Shown in pieces: positions 36,224-46,624 of a DNA stretch of 64,000 bases (position 1 is its first letter; each line of letters opens with the position of its first letter). The notes beneath the pieces are model-generated. The model saw only the letters and a list, made by a program, of their open reading frames with translations. It was not told where the DNA came from and made no database searches. This DNA is from Gramella sp. Hel_I_59 (GTDB taxonomy: Bacteria > Bacteroidota > Bacteroidia > Flavobacteriales > Flavobacteriaceae). The DNA lies in the NCBI RefSeq assembly GCF_006714895.1, contig NZ_VFME01000001.1, positions 1,054,001 to 1,118,000 of the forward strand. The letters run 5' to 3'. A program made the position numbers and the translations under genes.

Positions 36224-39200
36224 ATGGCTAGAAATAATGATAAAAATACAGTACAGAGGTTTAACCAGATCTCTATAGGTTTAGCTTCTCCAGAGTCCAT
36301 CCTTGCGGAATCTCGTGGTGAAGTTCTTAAGCCTGAAACGATCAATTACCGTACGCACAAACCAGAGCGTGACGGTTTGTTCTGTGAGCGTATTTTTGGT
36401 CCTGTAAAGGATTATGAGTGTGCCTGTGGAAAATACAAAAGAATCCGATACAAAGGAATCGTTTGTGACCGTTGTGGTGTGGAAGTTACAGAGAAAAAGG
36501 TTCGTAGAGATCGTGTAGGTCACATCAACCTTGTAGTACCTGTAGCACATATCTGGTATTTCCGTTCTTTACCTAACAAAATTGGTTATTTGCTAGGTCT
36601 GCCGTCTAAAAAACTTGATATGATCATCTACTACGAAAGATATGTAGTGATCCAGGCAGGTAATGCGACAGATGAAGAAGGAAAAGCTTTACAAAAAATG
36701 GACTTCCTTACTGAAGAAGAATATCTAAATATTTTAGATGAACTTCCTCAGGAGAACCAATATCTGGACGATAGCGATCCAAATAAATTTATCGCTAAAA
36801 TGGGAGCTGAATGTCTAATCGAGATTCTTAAGAGAATCGATCTTGACGAGCTTTCATATGAACTAAGACACAAAGCGAATAACGAAACTTCAAAGCAACG
36901 TAAAACTGAAGCACTTAAACGTCTTCAGGTTGTGGAAGCTTTCCGTGATGCGAACAAGAACAGAGAGAACAATCCAGAGTGGATGATCATGAAAGTTGTG
37001 CCGGTAATTCCGCCAGAACTTAGACCTTTGGTGCCTCTTGACGGTGGTCGTTTTGCGACTTCAGATTTAAATGATCTTTACCGTCGTGTGATTATTCGTA
37101 ACAATCGTTTGAAGAGATTAATGGAGATCAAAGCTCCTGAAGTGATCTTACGTAATGAAAAACGTATGCTTCAGGAATCTGTAGATTCATTATTTGATAA
37201 TACAAGAAAATCTTCAGCAGTAAAAACTGACTCTAACCGTCCTCTTAAATCACTTTCAGATTCATTGAAAGGTAAGCAGGGACGTTTCCGTCAGAACTTA
37301 CTTGGTAAGCGTGTGGATTATTCAGCACGTTCTGTAATCGTTGTAGGACCAGAACTTAAAATGTTTGAGTGTGGTCTTCCGAAGAATATGGCAGCTGAGC
37401 TTTACAAGCCTTTTATCATCAGAAAACTGATAGAAAGAGGTATTGTAAAAACAGTGAAGTCTGCGAAGAAGATCATAGACAAAAAAGAACCTGTAGTTTG
37501 GGACATTCTGGAAAATGTGCTTAAAGGGCATCCGGTACTATTAAACCGTGCTCCTACACTTCACCGTCTGGGAATCCAGGCATTCCAGCCTAAACTTATT
37601 GAAGGTAAGGCAATTCAGCTTCACCCACTTGCATGTACTGCATTCAACGCCGATTTCGATGGTGACCAGATGGCAGTTCATTTACCACTTGGGCCTGAGG
37701 CTATCTTGGAGGCACAGTTATTAATGCTTGCTTCTCATAATATATTGAACCCTGCAAATGGTTCTCCAATTACAGTACCTTCTCAGGATATGGTCTTGGG
37801 TCTTTACTACATGACCAAACATAAGATTGGTACGAAAGAGGAGCCGGTAAAAGGTGAAGGACTTACATTCTATTCTGCGGAAGAGCTAGTTATTGCTTAC
37901 AACCAGAAGCGTGTAGACCTTAATGCAGGTATTAAGATTAGAACTAAAGATTTCAACGAAGCAGGAGAATTGGTCATGATGATCAAGGATACCACTGTTG
38001 GTAGAGTATTATTTAATGAAGCTGTTCCTGAAAAGGCTGGTTATATTAATGAAGTACTTACTAAGAAATCACTTCGTGAGATCATTGGTAATATTCTAAG
38101 AATTACTAGTGTTCCGGAAACTTCAGAATTCCTTGATGAGATCAAAGGTCTTGGATATGGATTCGCTTTCCGTGGTGGACTTTCCTTCAGTTTAGGTGAT
38201 ATTATTATCCCTGAAGAGAAGCAATCCATGATTGATGAAGCTAACGAACAGGTTGAAGGTATTATAGGAAACTATAACATGGGTCTTATAACCAACAACG
38301 AACGTTACAATCAGGTAATTGATATCTGGACTTCTACTAACGCAGGTCTTACAGACCTAGCCATGAAGCGTATTCGTGAAGACAAGCAAGGGTTTAACTC
38401 TGTGTATATGATGCTTGATTCTGGTGCGCGTGGTTCGAAGGAACAGATTCGTCAGTTAACCGGTATGCGTGGATTGATGGCTAAGCCTAAGAAATCCAAC
38501 TCTGGTGGTGGTGAAATTATTGAAAACCCGATTCTTTCTAACTTTAAGGAAGGTCTTTCAATTCTTGAATACTTTATCTCCACTCACGGTGCTCGTAAAG
38601 GTCTTGCCGATACAGCACTGAAAACTGCCGATGCTGGTTACTTAACCCGTCGTCTGGTAGATGTTTCACAGGATGTAATTGTTAATGAAGATGATTGTGG
38701 AACTTTAAGAGGTGTCGAAGTTAAGCCACTTAAAAAGAATGAAGAGATTGTAGAATCATTAGGAGAGAGAATCCTTGGACGTATTTCTCTACATGATGTA
38801 GTAAATCCTTCTACAGAAGAACTTATCGTTGGAACGAACGAAGAGATTACTGAAGAAATTGTAGCTAAGATCGAAGCTGCGCCAATCGAAGGTGTTGAAG
38901 TACGTTCACCACTTACCTGTGAGGCGAAGAAAGGGATCTGTATCAAGTGTTACGGTAGAAACCTTGCAACTAACAAGATCGTACAAACAGGTGAAGCTGT
39001 TGGTGTTGTTGCTGCACAATCTATTGGAGAACCTGGTACACAGCTTACACTACGTACATTCCACGTTGGAGGTATTGCAGGTAACATTTCTGAAGACAAT
39101 AAGCTTGAAGCAAGATTTGATGGTGTTGCAGAGATCGAAGATCTAAAAGTTGTTAAAGGTGAAGCCCCTGATGGTGGAACTGCAGACATCGTGATCTCTC

Positions 39201-40525
39201 GTACTGCTGAACTTAAGATTAAGGATAAGAAAACAGGTGTTGTATTAAGTAATAACAACATCCCTTACGGTTCTCAGATCAATATCGAGAATGGCGCCAA
39301 GGTAACTAAAGGTGATGTCATCTGTACCTGGGATCCATATAACGGTGTGATTATTTCTGAATTTGCCGGTAAAATCAAATACGAAAATGTAGACCAGGGT
39401 GTTACTTACCAGGTTGAGATTGATGAGCAGACAGGATTCCAGGAGAAAGTGATCTCTGAATCCAGAAACAAGAAATTGATCCCAACATTACATATCTTAG
39501 GGAAGAAGGATGAAGTAATTCGTTCTTATAACCTACCGGTAGGAGCTCACCTTATGGTGGACAATGCTGAAAAGATTGGTGTAGGTAAGATTTTGGTTAA
39601 GATTCCACGTAAATCATCCAAAGCGGGTGATATTACCGGAGGTCTTCCAAGAGTTACTGAACTTTTCGAAGCACGTAACCCGTCTAATCCAGCTGTAGTA
39701 TCTGAGATTGATGGTGTTGTTTCCTTCGGAAAGATTAAAAGAGGTAACCGTGAGATCATCGTAGAATCTAAACTTGGAGAGGTTAAGAAATACTTGGTTA
39801 AATTATCTAACCAGATCCTCGTACAGGAGAATGACTACGTGAGAGCGGGAATGCCATTATCTGATGGATCTATTACTCCTGAAGATATCTTGAATATTAA
39901 AGGACCAAACGCGGTACAACAGTATCTTGTAAACGAAGTTCAGGAAGTTTATCGACTACAGGGTGTGAAGATTAATGATAAGCACTTTGAGGTTGTTGTA
40001 AGACAAATGATGCGTAAAGTAAGAATTGTTGATCCAGGTGATACGATCTTCCTTGAGAATCAACTAGTACATAAAGCTGATTTCATTGACGAAAACAATA
40101 AGTTATTCGGAATGAAAGTAGTTGAAGATGCTGGTGATTCAGAAAGACTGAAAGCTGGACAGATCATTACTCCGCGAGATCTAAGAGATGAGAATTCAAT
40201 TCTTAGAAGAGAGGATAAGAATCTTGCAACTGCAAGAGACGTGATCACTGCAACTGCTAATCCGGTACTTCAGGGTATTACGAGAGCGTCACTACAGACT
40301 AAGTCATTCATCTCGGCTGCTTCCTTCCAGGAAACAACTAAGGTGTTGAACGAAGCTGCAGTTAATGGTAAGATCGACAAACTTGAAGGTTTGAAGGAAA
40401 ATGTAATTGTTGGGCATAGAATTCCAGCAGGTACAGGTATGAGAAAGTACGATAGTATTATCGTTGGTTCTAAGGAGGAATTTGACGAAATGCTTGAGAA
40501 GAAACAGGAAGTTAATTATAACTAA
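36224..40525 (+). CDS. rpoC: RNA polymerase beta' subunit
   Basis: 1433 residues. The N-terminal zinc site is [20 protein letters not shown], the catalytic Mg2+ loop [12 protein letters not shown] is near residues 475-485, and the second zinc site includes [15 protein letters not shown]. The trigger loop and C-terminal AIL(A)-type regions are present ([22 protein letters not shown]). Complete and of normal length. Confidence 0.99.
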   Translation: MARNNDKNTVQRFNQISIGLASPESILAESRGEVLKPETINYRTHKPERDGLFCERIFGPVKDYECACGKYKRIRYKGIVCDRCGVEVTEKKVRRDRVGHINLVVPVAHIWYFRSLPNKIGYLLGLPSKKLDMIIYYERYVVIQAGNATDEEGKALQKMDFLTEEEYLNILDELPQENQYLDDSDPNKFIAKMGAECLIEILKRIDLDELSYELRHKANNETSKQRKTEALKRLQVVEAFRDANKNRENNPEWMIMKVVPVIPPELRPLVPLDGGRFATSDLNDLYRRVIIRNNRLKRLMEIKAPEVILRNEKRMLQESVDSLFDNTRKSSAVKTDSNRPLKSLSDSLKGKQGRFRQNLLGKRVDYSARSVIVVGPELKMFECGLPKNMAAELYKPFIIRKLIERGIVKTVKSAKKIIDKKEPVVWDILENVLKGHPVLLNRAPTLHRLGIQAFQPKLIEGKAIQLHPLACTAFNADFDGDQMAVHLPLGPEAILEAQLLMLASHNILNPANGSPITVPSQDMVLGLYYMTKHKIGTKEEPVKGEGLTFYSAEELVIAYNQKRVDLNAGIKIRTKDFNEAGELVMMIKDTTVGRVLFNEAVPEKAGYINEVLTKKSLREIIGNILRITSVPETSEFLDEIKGLGYGFAFRGGLSFSLGDIIIPEEKQSMIDEANEQVEGIIGNYNMGLITNNERYNQVIDIWTSTNAGLTDLAMKRIREDKQGFNSVYMMLDSGARGSKEQIRQLTGMRGLMAKPKKSNSGGGEIIENPILSNFKEGLSILEYFISTHGARKGLADTALKTADAGYLTRRLVDVSQDVIVNEDDCGTLRGVEVKPLKKNEEIVESLGERILGRISLHDVVNPSTEELIVGTNEEITEEIVAKIEAAPIEGVEVRSPLTCEAKKGICIKCYGRNLATNKIVQTGEAVGVVAAQSIGEPGTQLTLRTFHVGGIAGNISEDNKLEARFDGVAEIEDLKVVKGEAPDGGTADIVISRTAELKIKDKKTGVVLSNNNIPYGSQINIENGAKVTKGDVICTWDPYNGVIISEFAGKIKYENVDQGVTYQVEIDEQTGFQEKVISESRNKKLIPTLHILGKKDEVIRSYNLPVGAHLMVDNAEKIGVGKILVKIPRKSSKAGDITGGLPRVTELFEARNPSNPAVVSEIDGVVSFGKIKRGNREIIVESKLGEVKKYLVKLSNQILVQENDYVRAGMPLSDGSITPEDILNIKGPNAVQQYLVNEVQEVYRLQGVKINDKHFEVVVRQMMRKVRIVDPGDTIFLENQLVHKADFIDENNKLFGMKVVEDAGDSERLKAGQIITPRDLRDENSILRREDKNLATARDVITATANPVLQGITRASLQTKSFISAASFQETTKVLNEAAVNGKIDKLEGLKENVIVGHRIPAGTGMRKYDSIIVGSKEEFDEMLEKKQEVNYN

Positions 40526-40545
40526 TTCCCTGATAAGTTTATCTT

Positions 40546-40576
40546 AAAAGGCTCCGCTCACCGCGGGGCCTTTTTT
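40546..40576 (+). terminator. Terminator of the rpoBC operon
   Basis: AAAAGGCTCCGC - TCACC - GCGGGGCCTTTTTT, a 12-pair stem (one G-T) followed by T's, 21 bases after rpoC. Confidence 0.92.
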
Positions 40577-40597
40577 ATTTATACTCATCTTTGTAAT

Positions 40598-41050
40598 ATG
40601 AAGAAATTTATGAAAGAGATACTGCAGTATTCTCATGAAACTAACCTTGAAATCATTTCGAAATTTAACGATGGAGATCTACACTATGTGATCGCGGAAA
40701 GCTCAAAAAAACTCATTTCCCATATATTAAATTCTCAGACCTTATGGAATAATAGAATTACTGATGGTGAAGTGATTGATATCTGGAAAGTTTGGGAACC
40801 TGAGAAATTAAAAGAGATCGAAGAGCGTAATTATCAGACAGCCGTCGAAATCCTGGACGATAGAGAACTGGACGAAAATATATCATTCTCAGATACTAAA
40901 AATGAATCCCATCAGAATTCAATCAGCGATATTATATTTCACGTTGTGAACCGTGCTACTTATTATCGTGGACAGATCGCTGCAGAATTCAGGGAAAAGA
41001 AGATCGAGCCTGTAAGTGCGGATTTTGTTAACTACAAGAGAAAAGCCTAA
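40598..41050 (+). CDS. DinB-like four-helix protein
   Basis: 150 residues, all-helical. HILNSQTLWNNRI and IIFHVVNRATYYRGQIAAEFR match the DinB/YfiT-like superfamily, whose three metal-binding histidines would be H42, a mid-protein residue and H129-type; here His in SHILN and FHVVN are visible. Members include metal-dependent thiol transferases with unknown partners. It starts 22 bases after the rpoC terminator, with its own promoter not clearly visible. Confidence 0.75.
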   Translation: MKKFMKEILQYSHETNLEIISKFNDGDLHYVIAESSKKLISHILNSQTLWNNRITDGEVIDIWKVWEPEKLKEIEERNYQTAVEILDDRELDENISFSDTKNESHQNSISDIIFHVVNRATYYRGQIAAEFREKKIEPVSADFVNYKRKA

Positions 41051-41087
41051 GCAATATTTTATATCTTATGAGCTTAAAAATTAAATT

Positions 41088-41408
41088 ATGAGTGACGACA
41101 ATAAAAAGAATCAGGATAAAGGTAAGATCAATATAGAATTAGATGAGGCGGTGGCAGAAGGGACATATTCCAATCTCGCTATTATCAATCATTCAGTATC
41201 TGAATTTGTAGTTGATTTTGTGAATATCATGCCGGGAAGACCTAAGAGCAAAGTGAAATCGAGGATCATCCTGACTCCGCAGCATGCTAAGCGTTTATTA
41301 AAAGCTCTGGGGGATAATATCCAACGTTTTGAGAAAGCTCATGGAGAGATCAAGGATTACGACAAAGCACCAGTGCCGCTAAATTTCGGACCAACTGGTC
41401 AGGCTTAA
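41088..41408 (+). CDS. DUF3467 family protein
   Basis: 106 residues. The central IINHSVSEFVVDFVNIMPGRPKSKVKSRIILTP region (split motif: EFVVDFVNIMPG) matches DUF3467, a small family of unknown function common in Bacteroidota and usually found near rpoC or alone. No catalytic residues recognised. Confidence 0.85.
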   Translation: MSDDNKKNQDKGKINIELDEAVAEGTYSNLAIINHSVSEFVVDFVNIMPGRPKSKVKSRIILTPQHAKRLLKALGDNIQRFEKAHGEIKDYDKAPVPLNFGPTGQA

Positions 41409-41476
41409 TTCAGTAACAATACTTCAGTAAAAAGATTTCTATAGTATGGTTTTATTTCCGGACTATGGAAATCTTT

Positions 41477-42844
41477 TTATTTATACTTCGCAAAATATAT
41501 TTTAGCAGCTTTCATAACACGTGGAGCCATAATTAGAGTCGCGATCATTGTAGGAATTGCCATTAATGCGAAAAACCCATCAATAAGATTCAGAATAAAG
41601 CTTAAAGATGTGGTAGCTCCTACGAGAATACTAAGAACATAGACGTAGTTGTAATACTTCTTATTTTCAGCACCGGCCAGGAATGATAAACATTTTGTTC
41701 CGTAGTAGGAATAGGAGAATAATGAGGATACGCTAAAAGCTAGTATACAAAGCAGTAATAAATAATTTCCTACATATGGTATTGCTTCGTCAAAAGCGGC
41801 CGCAGTTAGGCTAACTCCGTTTACATCTTCAGTTTTCCAGACACCAGTGACCAGAATAGCCATTGCTGTTAGCGTACAGACAACCAGCGTATCAATTGCC
41901 GGTCCCAGCATAGCTATAAGACCTTCGCGAACAGGTTCAGATGTTTTGCTAGCTCCATGCGCCATCGTAGCGGTACCAATTCCAGCTTCATTGGAAAATG
42001 CACCTCTGCGTATCCCAAGTAAGATCAGGCCTCCCAGAACACCTCCTAGTAAAGGATCTCCTTTATAGTTTTCCGCAGCGAAAGCGTCAGTAAAGATCAT
42101 GCTAAAGTAGCTTAGTACTACATCATAATGCACGAACAGAATCAGGACCACAGACACAAAATATAGAAGCACCATTGCAGGCACCAATTTTGAAACCGTT
42201 TTGCTAATACGATCCAGTCCGCCAATGATGACAATGGTGGTGATTATAGTCAGCATAATTCCTATGACTAAACTTGTTCCAAAACCTGTTTGCACCCCAT
42301 TAGGCTCGAGCAGAATATAATTAATAGCCTGAGTTAACTGATTTACATTAAAAACTGGCAGTGCACCTACCAGACCAGCGACCGCAAAAAATGCAGCCAT
42401 TGGTTTCCATTTTTTACCGAGACCTTCAACGATAAAATACATCACACCTCCCTGAATCTTTCCTTCGGAATCTTTTCCACGATACATGACCGCAAGGGTA
42501 TTGGTGAAAAACTTCGTAGCCATACCAACGATCGCACTTATCCACAACCAGAATATAGCGCCAGGTCCACCAACGGCAATAGCAACGGCCACACCAGCGA
42601 TGTTTCCCATTCCAACTGTAGAGGAAAGGGCTGTGGATAATGCCTGGAAATGGTTAATGTCTCCCGGATCATCAGGATTGTTATACTTCCCTCGAAGTAC
42701 TTCTACAGAATGCCCTAAATAGCGAAAAGGTAAAAAACGTGAATAGATCAGGAGATAGATTCCGCCACCAATCAACAAAATTACCAGTGGAATCCCCCAA
42801 ACGAGGGAAGCGAAATCTGCAATGAAATGATCTATCTGGGACAT
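41477..42844 (-). CDS. AGCS sodium:alanine/glycine symporter (canonical)
   Basis: 455 residues with about eleven helices and no N-terminal extension. The family signature [20 protein letters not shown] is near residue 75 and FSNEAGIGTATMAHGASKT near 270. TM1 follows directly after the amphipathic start IDHFIADFASLVWGIP. It imports small neutral amino acids with Na+. It shares the GKYNNPDDPGDINHFQALSTA motif with the two long paralogues at 13636 and 19968, so it is a good baseline for what was added in those. Confidence 0.93.
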   Translation of the reverse strand: MSQIDHFIADFASLVWGIPLVILLIGGGIYLLIYSRFLPFRYLGHSVEVLRGKYNNPDDPGDINHFQALSTALSSTVGMGNIAGVAVAIAVGGPGAIFWLWISAIVGMATKFFTNTLAVMYRGKDSEGKIQGGVMYFIVEGLGKKWKPMAAFFAVAGLVGALPVFNVNQLTQAINYILLEPNGVQTGFGTSLVIGIMLTIITTIVIIGGLDRISKTVSKLVPAMVLLYFVSVVLILFVHYDVVLSYFSMIFTDAFAAENYKGDPLLGGVLGGLILLGIRRGAFSNEAGIGTATMAHGASKTSEPVREGLIAMLGPAIDTLVVCTLTAMAILVTGVWKTEDVNGVSLTAAAFDEAIPYVGNYLLLLCILAFSVSSLFSYSYYGTKCLSFLAGAENKKYYNYVYVLSILVGATTSLSFILNLIDGFFALMAIPTMIATLIMAPRVMKAAKIYFAKYK

Positions 42845-42932
42845 AGTAAGGATTTGTCCCGAAAATAGTGAATTTTATAAGTCTATTTTCAGGATGTTTT
42901 AGTTTCTATAATTATCAATATTTCTAGTAATT

Positions 42933-44522
42933 CTAAAATTCAGATGTACTATGGAATTTGATAGAAGGATATTTTTGCTGAGTCATTTGAAGTGAGAACT
43001 GAGAATCTGCTAGAAATACCAATTGTCCAGATTTGTCTTTCGCAAGATATTTTGCCTTCACACGCTTAAATTCCTTGAACTCTTCAGATTTCTCATTTTC
43101 TGCTTCAACCCAGGTTGCTTTGTGTACATTGAGATTTTCATAGGTACATTTTGCTCCGTATTCATGTTCCAGTCTGTATTGAATAACCTCGAACTGTAAC
43201 GCACCAACGGTTCCAATAACTTTCCTACCATTAAGTTCCAGGGTAAATAACTGTGCAACACCTTCATCCATCAACTGGTCAATTCCTTTTTCCAATTGCT
43301 TGGATTTCATAGGATCTGCATTATTGATATATCTAAAGTGTTCTGGTGAAAAGCTAGGAATACCTTTGTACATGAGGTTCTCACCTTCAGTTAATGTATC
43401 ACCAATCTTAAAACTACCGGTATCGTGAAGACCTACAATGTCCCCAGGGTAGGAAGTGTCTACAATTTCTTTCTTTTCAGCAAAGAATGCATTTGGAGAA
43501 GAAAACTTCATGTTCTTATTATTCCGAACATGTAGATAATTTTTATTTCGTTCGAACTTACCTGAAACAATTTTTATGAACGCCAATCGATCCCTGTGTT
43601 TAGGGTCCATATTAGCGTGAATTTTAAATACAAAACCAGTAAACTTTTCTTCTTCGGGTCTTACAAGTCGGGTATCACTTTCTTTTGGGCGGGGAGGTGG
43701 AGCTATTGTTATAAAACAGTCCAGTAGTTCACGTACACCGAAATTATTTAAAGCAGATCCAAAAAATACAGGTTGTAATTTACCATCCAGGTAGTCCTGT
43801 CTGTCAAAATCTGGATAAACTCCTTGTGCTAATTCCAGCTCTTCACGTAAGTCATTAGCAGCTTTATCACCAATCAATTGATCAAGTTCTTCATTCTGCA
43901 GATCATCGATCTCAATAGTTTCTTCAATATCTCTTCTAGGATCACCCGTGAAAAGGTTTACATTCTTTTCCCAGATATTATAGATTCCTTTAAAGTCATA
44001 ACCCATCCCAATTGGAAAACTAAGAGGAGTTACTTTTAGATTCAATTTTTGTTCTATTTCATCCAGGAGTTCAAAAGCATCTTTTCCTTCACGATCCAGT
44101 TTATTGATAAAAACAATCATGGGAATATTCCGCATACGGCAAACTTCCACAAGTTTTTCAGTTTGCTCTTCTACACCTTTGGCAACATCGATCACAACGA
44201 TCACACTATCTACAGCAGTTAGTGTTCGAAATGTATCTTCAGCAAAATCCTTGTGCCCGGGAGTATCCAGGATATTGATTTTGATATCTCTGTATTCAAA
44301 AGCAAGTACAGATGTTGCTACCGAGATCCCACGTTGACGTTCGATCTCCATAAAGTCACTAGTAGCTCCTTTTTTGATCTTGTTAGATTTCACGGCTCCA
44401 GCTTCCTGGATGGCTCCTCCAAACAAAAGTAGTTTTTCAGTTAAGGTAGTTTTACCGGCATCTGGGTGAGATATGATCCCGAATGTTCTTCTTTTATTGA
44501 TCTCTTTCTGGTACTGCTTCAT
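42933..44522 (-). CDS. prfC: Peptide chain release factor 3
   Basis: 529 residues from the ATG at 44522, the same length as E. coli RF3; the open frame extends 7 codons upstream into likely leader. GTPase motifs are SHPDAGKTTLTE, DTPGHKDF and NKLD, followed by EF-G-like domain II and the RF3 C-terminal domain. RF3 recycles RF1/RF2 from the ribosome. A minus-strand TACTTTTG (44541-44548) may be its -7 element. Confidence 0.96.
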   Translation of the reverse strand: MKQYQKEINKRRTFGIISHPDAGKTTLTEKLLLFGGAIQEAGAVKSNKIKKGATSDFMEIERQRGISVATSVLAFEYRDIKINILDTPGHKDFAEDTFRTLTAVDSVIVVIDVAKGVEEQTEKLVEVCRMRNIPMIVFINKLDREGKDAFELLDEIEQKLNLKVTPLSFPIGMGYDFKGIYNIWEKNVNLFTGDPRRDIEETIEIDDLQNEELDQLIGDKAANDLREELELAQGVYPDFDRQDYLDGKLQPVFFGSALNNFGVRELLDCFITIAPPPRPKESDTRLVRPEEEKFTGFVFKIHANMDPKHRDRLAFIKIVSGKFERNKNYLHVRNNKNMKFSSPNAFFAEKKEIVDTSYPGDIVGLHDTGSFKIGDTLTEGENLMYKGIPSFSPEHFRYINNADPMKSKQLEKGIDQLMDEGVAQLFTLELNGRKVIGTVGALQFEVIQYRLEHEYGAKCTYENLNVHKATWVEAENEKSEEFKEFKRVKAKYLAKDKSGQLVFLADSQFSLQMTQQKYPSIKFHSTSEF

Positions 44523-44619
44523 AACGGATATTTGCAGCTGCAAAAGTAAGATTATTTTAAGGATTTATGTGCGTGCCAATTACTTTCAATGATTGATTAA
44601 CTAGAAGTTTAGGGAAATG

Positions 44620-44652
44620 AAAAAGGAGTCCCCCACAGACTCCTATTTTTTC
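44620..44652. terminator. Bidirectional terminator near a small gene
   Basis: AGGAGTC - CCCCACA - GACTCCT is flanked by A's on the left and a T run (TATTTTTT) on the right. On the minus strand it begins exactly at the stop codon of the 47-codon frame at 44643-44786. Confidence 0.7.
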
Positions 44653-44786
44653 ATAGCGATCGTTTCCCCAACAATTGCAAACATATTTACGCAATCAGAG
44701 GATCGCTGGTTTTGAAAGATCGGCTTTAAATAATGTTTAGAATGGCTGTATTCTTCGGAAAACTTTAGGAATTGCTTAATCGGCAT
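44643..44786 (-). CDS. Possible small protein (47 residues)
   Basis: The frame starts MPIKQFLKFSEEYSHSKHYL and ends IVGETIAMKK. It has a minus-strand TAAATTTG (44825-44832) about 40 bases before the ATG, and its TAG opens directly into a terminator hairpin. This promoter-frame-terminator fit is why I list it. A longer frame from 44828 would start inside the promoter. No family recognised. It is divergent from idi. Confidence 0.42.
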   Translation of the reverse strand: MPIKQFLKFSEEYSHSKHYLKPIFQNQRSSDCVNMFAIVGETIAMKK

Positions 44787-44812
44787 CTTTATGAAACAAA
44801 ACCCTGATTTTG

Positions 44813-44832
44813 TACATTTGAGCTTCAAATTT
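44813..44832. promoter_or_regulatory. Face-to-face -7 elements between idi and the small gene
   Basis: TACATTTG on the plus strand (44813-44820) reads toward idi and TAAATTTG on the minus strand (44825-44832) reads toward the small frame. The two elements form the inverted repeat CATTTGAGCTTCAAATTTA-like core. No good -33 TTG is seen for idi, so the plus promoter is less certain. Confidence 0.45.
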
Positions 44833-44836
44833 AATA

Positions 44837-45355
44837 ATGGCGCAGGAAAGAGTAATTTTAGTTAACGAAAAAGATGAGCAAATAGGGCTGATGGAGAAGA
44901 TCGAAGCCCACGAAAAAGCATTGCTTCATAGAGCTTTTTCGGTATTTGTTTTTAATGATAAGAATGAATTGATGATTCAACAAAGAGCTTTGTCGAAATA
45001 TCATTCACCTGGTCTCTGGACAAACACCTGCTGTAGTCACCAGCGTGAGGGGGAATCCAATATTGAAGCTGGAAAGCGTAGATTACAGGAAGAGATGGGT
45101 TTTTCAACAGAACTTAAAGACACCATTTCTTTTATATATAAAGCGCCATTTGATAATGGTCTTACGGAGCATGAATTCGACCATATTCTCGTAGGATATT
45201 TTGAAGGTGAGCCAGATTTAAATCCAGATGAGGTAGCAGAGTGGAAGTGGATGTCCCTGGAAGCTATAGAAAAGGATATGCAAACGAACCCTTCTATTTA
45301 TACTGAATGGTTTAAGATCATCTTTGATAAATATTATTCACACATTCAGCAATGA
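44837..45355 (+). CDS. idi: Isopentenyl-diphosphate delta-isomerase (type 1)
   Basis: 172 residues with a Nudix-type fold. The catalytic Cys lies in TNTCCSHQREGES and the catalytic Glu in EHEFDHILVG; AFSVFVFNDKNELMIQQRA is the N-terminal signature. It interconverts IPP and DMAPP, feeding quinone and carotenoid synthesis, including the crt operon at the other end of the window. Its stop overlaps the queD start by 4 bases. Confidence 0.96.
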   Translation: MAQERVILVNEKDEQIGLMEKIEAHEKALLHRAFSVFVFNDKNELMIQQRALSKYHSPGLWTNTCCSHQREGESNIEAGKRRLQEEMGFSTELKDTISFIYKAPFDNGLTEHEFDHILVGYFEGEPDLNPDEVAEWKWMSLEAIEKDMQTNPSIYTEWFKIIFDKYYSHIQQ

Positions 45356-45762
45356 GAGTAACCGTTCACAGAAAAGCTCATTTTAATGCAGCCCATCGAC
45401 TTTTTAGAAAAGACTGGGATGATGCCAGGAACCTTGAGGTTTTTGGAAAATGCAGTAATCCAAACTATCATGGGCATAATTATGAACTCATAGTATCTGT
45501 GACTGGAAATATTGATCCTGAAACTGGTTTTGTGATGGATTTGAAAATCCTAAAGGATCTTATTCGAACTGAAGTTGAAGATGCGTTTGATCATAAGAAC
45601 CTGAATGTTGAGGTAGCCGAATTTAAAAACCTGAATCCCACTGCTGAGAATATTTCGGTAGTCATATGGAATAAACTTCGTAAACAAATTCAAGAAACAC
45701 ATGACCTGGAAGTTACGCTGTATGAGACTCCGCGTAATTATGTCACTTATAAAGGAGAATAA
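45352..45762 (+). CDS. queD: 6-carboxytetrahydropterin synthase (QueD/PTPS family)
   Basis: 136 residues. Zinc ligands are in HFNAAHRL and YHGHNYEL, the catalytic Cys in GKCSNPNYHGH, and the Asp-His pair in EDAFDHKNLN; PTAENIS and the closing Glu of LYETPRNYV are also present. QueD makes 6-carboxy-tetrahydropterin for queuosine. It overlaps idi by 4 bases and bcp by one (TAATG). Confidence 0.9.
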   Translation: MRVTVHRKAHFNAAHRLFRKDWDDARNLEVFGKCSNPNYHGHNYELIVSVTGNIDPETGFVMDLKILKDLIRTEVEDAFDHKNLNVEVAEFKNLNPTAENISVVIWNKLRKQIQETHDLEVTLYETPRNYVTYKGE

Positions 45763-46214
45763 TGAAGAAGGGAGATTTAGTACCAGATTTAAGGTTAAAG
45801 GATCAGAATCGCAAGGAATTTAATTTTAGAGATCTTGTGGGTGAGAAAGCATTTGTAGTTTATTTTTATCCAAAGGATTTTACTCCGGGATGTACCAAGG
45901 AAGCCTGCAGCTTTCGTGATAGCTACCAGGAATTTCAGGATCTGGGTGCTGAGGTTATTGGGATTAGTGCAGATACTACTGCCTCCCATGCGAAATTCAG
46001 TGAAAAATATAATTTGCCATACATTTTCCTTTCTGATAGAGACAAAAAAGCGAGAAACGCATTCAATGTGAAAGCCAGTCTTTTAGGACTTCTTCCCGGA
46101 AGAGAAACCTTTGTTTTTGGTAAGGATGGCAAACTACTGCACAGGTTCAATAGTATGAACGCTTCTAGACATATGCCGGAAGCACTTGAAATCCTGAAAA
46201 AATATCAGAATTAA
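45762..46214 (+). CDS. bcp: Thiol peroxidase of the BCP/PrxQ family
   Basis: 150 residues. The peroxidatic Cys is in FTPGCTKEACSFRD, with the second Cys five residues later as in two-Cys PrxQ. It reduces hydroperoxides in the cytoplasm using thioredoxin. Third gene of the idi-queD-bcp transcript; start overlaps the queD stop by one base. Confidence 0.95.
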   Translation: MKKGDLVPDLRLKDQNRKEFNFRDLVGEKAFVVYFYPKDFTPGCTKEACSFRDSYQEFQDLGAEVIGISADTTASHAKFSEKYNLPYIFLSDRDKKARNAFNVKASLLGLLPGRETFVFGKDGKLLHRFNSMNASRHMPEALEILKKYQN

Positions 46215-46277
46215 ATTTTGATAAAATCATTTTCATTTCGAAAAATAGTTTAAATTCGCAGCCGAAATTAAATGATA

Positions 46278-46544
46278 ATGGCTAGTAAAAGACTGCTTAA
46301 GAAAAACGTGAATTATGTAATGGGAGACATCATCGATGCTGCCTATATTCACCAAATGGCTAATCCGAAGAAAGATGATAATAAGTCTGAAGCTATCGTG
46401 GACGAAGCTATCAGCGACTACGATGAATTGATCAGAGAGATCAATCGACGTGACGTTGAGAACAAACAAAAACACTTTAGAGATATCGAGAAGGATCTTG
46501 AGAAGAAGGCGAAAGATCTTGTCGAGAAACTGAATGCACTTTAA
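46278..46544 (+). CDS. Conserved small helical protein, unknown function
   Basis: 88 residues from ATG 46278 (MASKRLLKKNVNYVMGDI); an ATG two codons earlier at 46272 is equally possible. It is highly charged; the C-terminal 40 residues (YDELIREINRRDVENKQKHF) look like a coiled coil. I have the impression it is conserved across flavobacteria but know no function. It ends 6 bases before tRNA-Thr and may be cotranscribed with it. Confidence 0.75.
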   Translation: MASKRLLKKNVNYVMGDIIDAAYIHQMANPKKDDNKSEAIVDEAISDYDELIREINRRDVENKQKHFRDIEKDLEKKAKDLVEKLNAL

Positions 46545-46550
46545 TAAGTT

Positions 46551-46624
46551 GCCGATGTAGCTCAGCTGGCTAGAGCAGCTGATTTGTAATCAGCAGGTCG
46601 TGGGTTCGAGTCCCTCCATCGGCT
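46551..46624 (+). tRNA. tRNA-Thr (anticodon TGT), second copy
   Basis: Identical over 74 bases to the tRNA at 27056. Its 3' end and the terminator behind it are duplicated 103 bases downstream (see the repeat entry). Confidence 0.97.
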
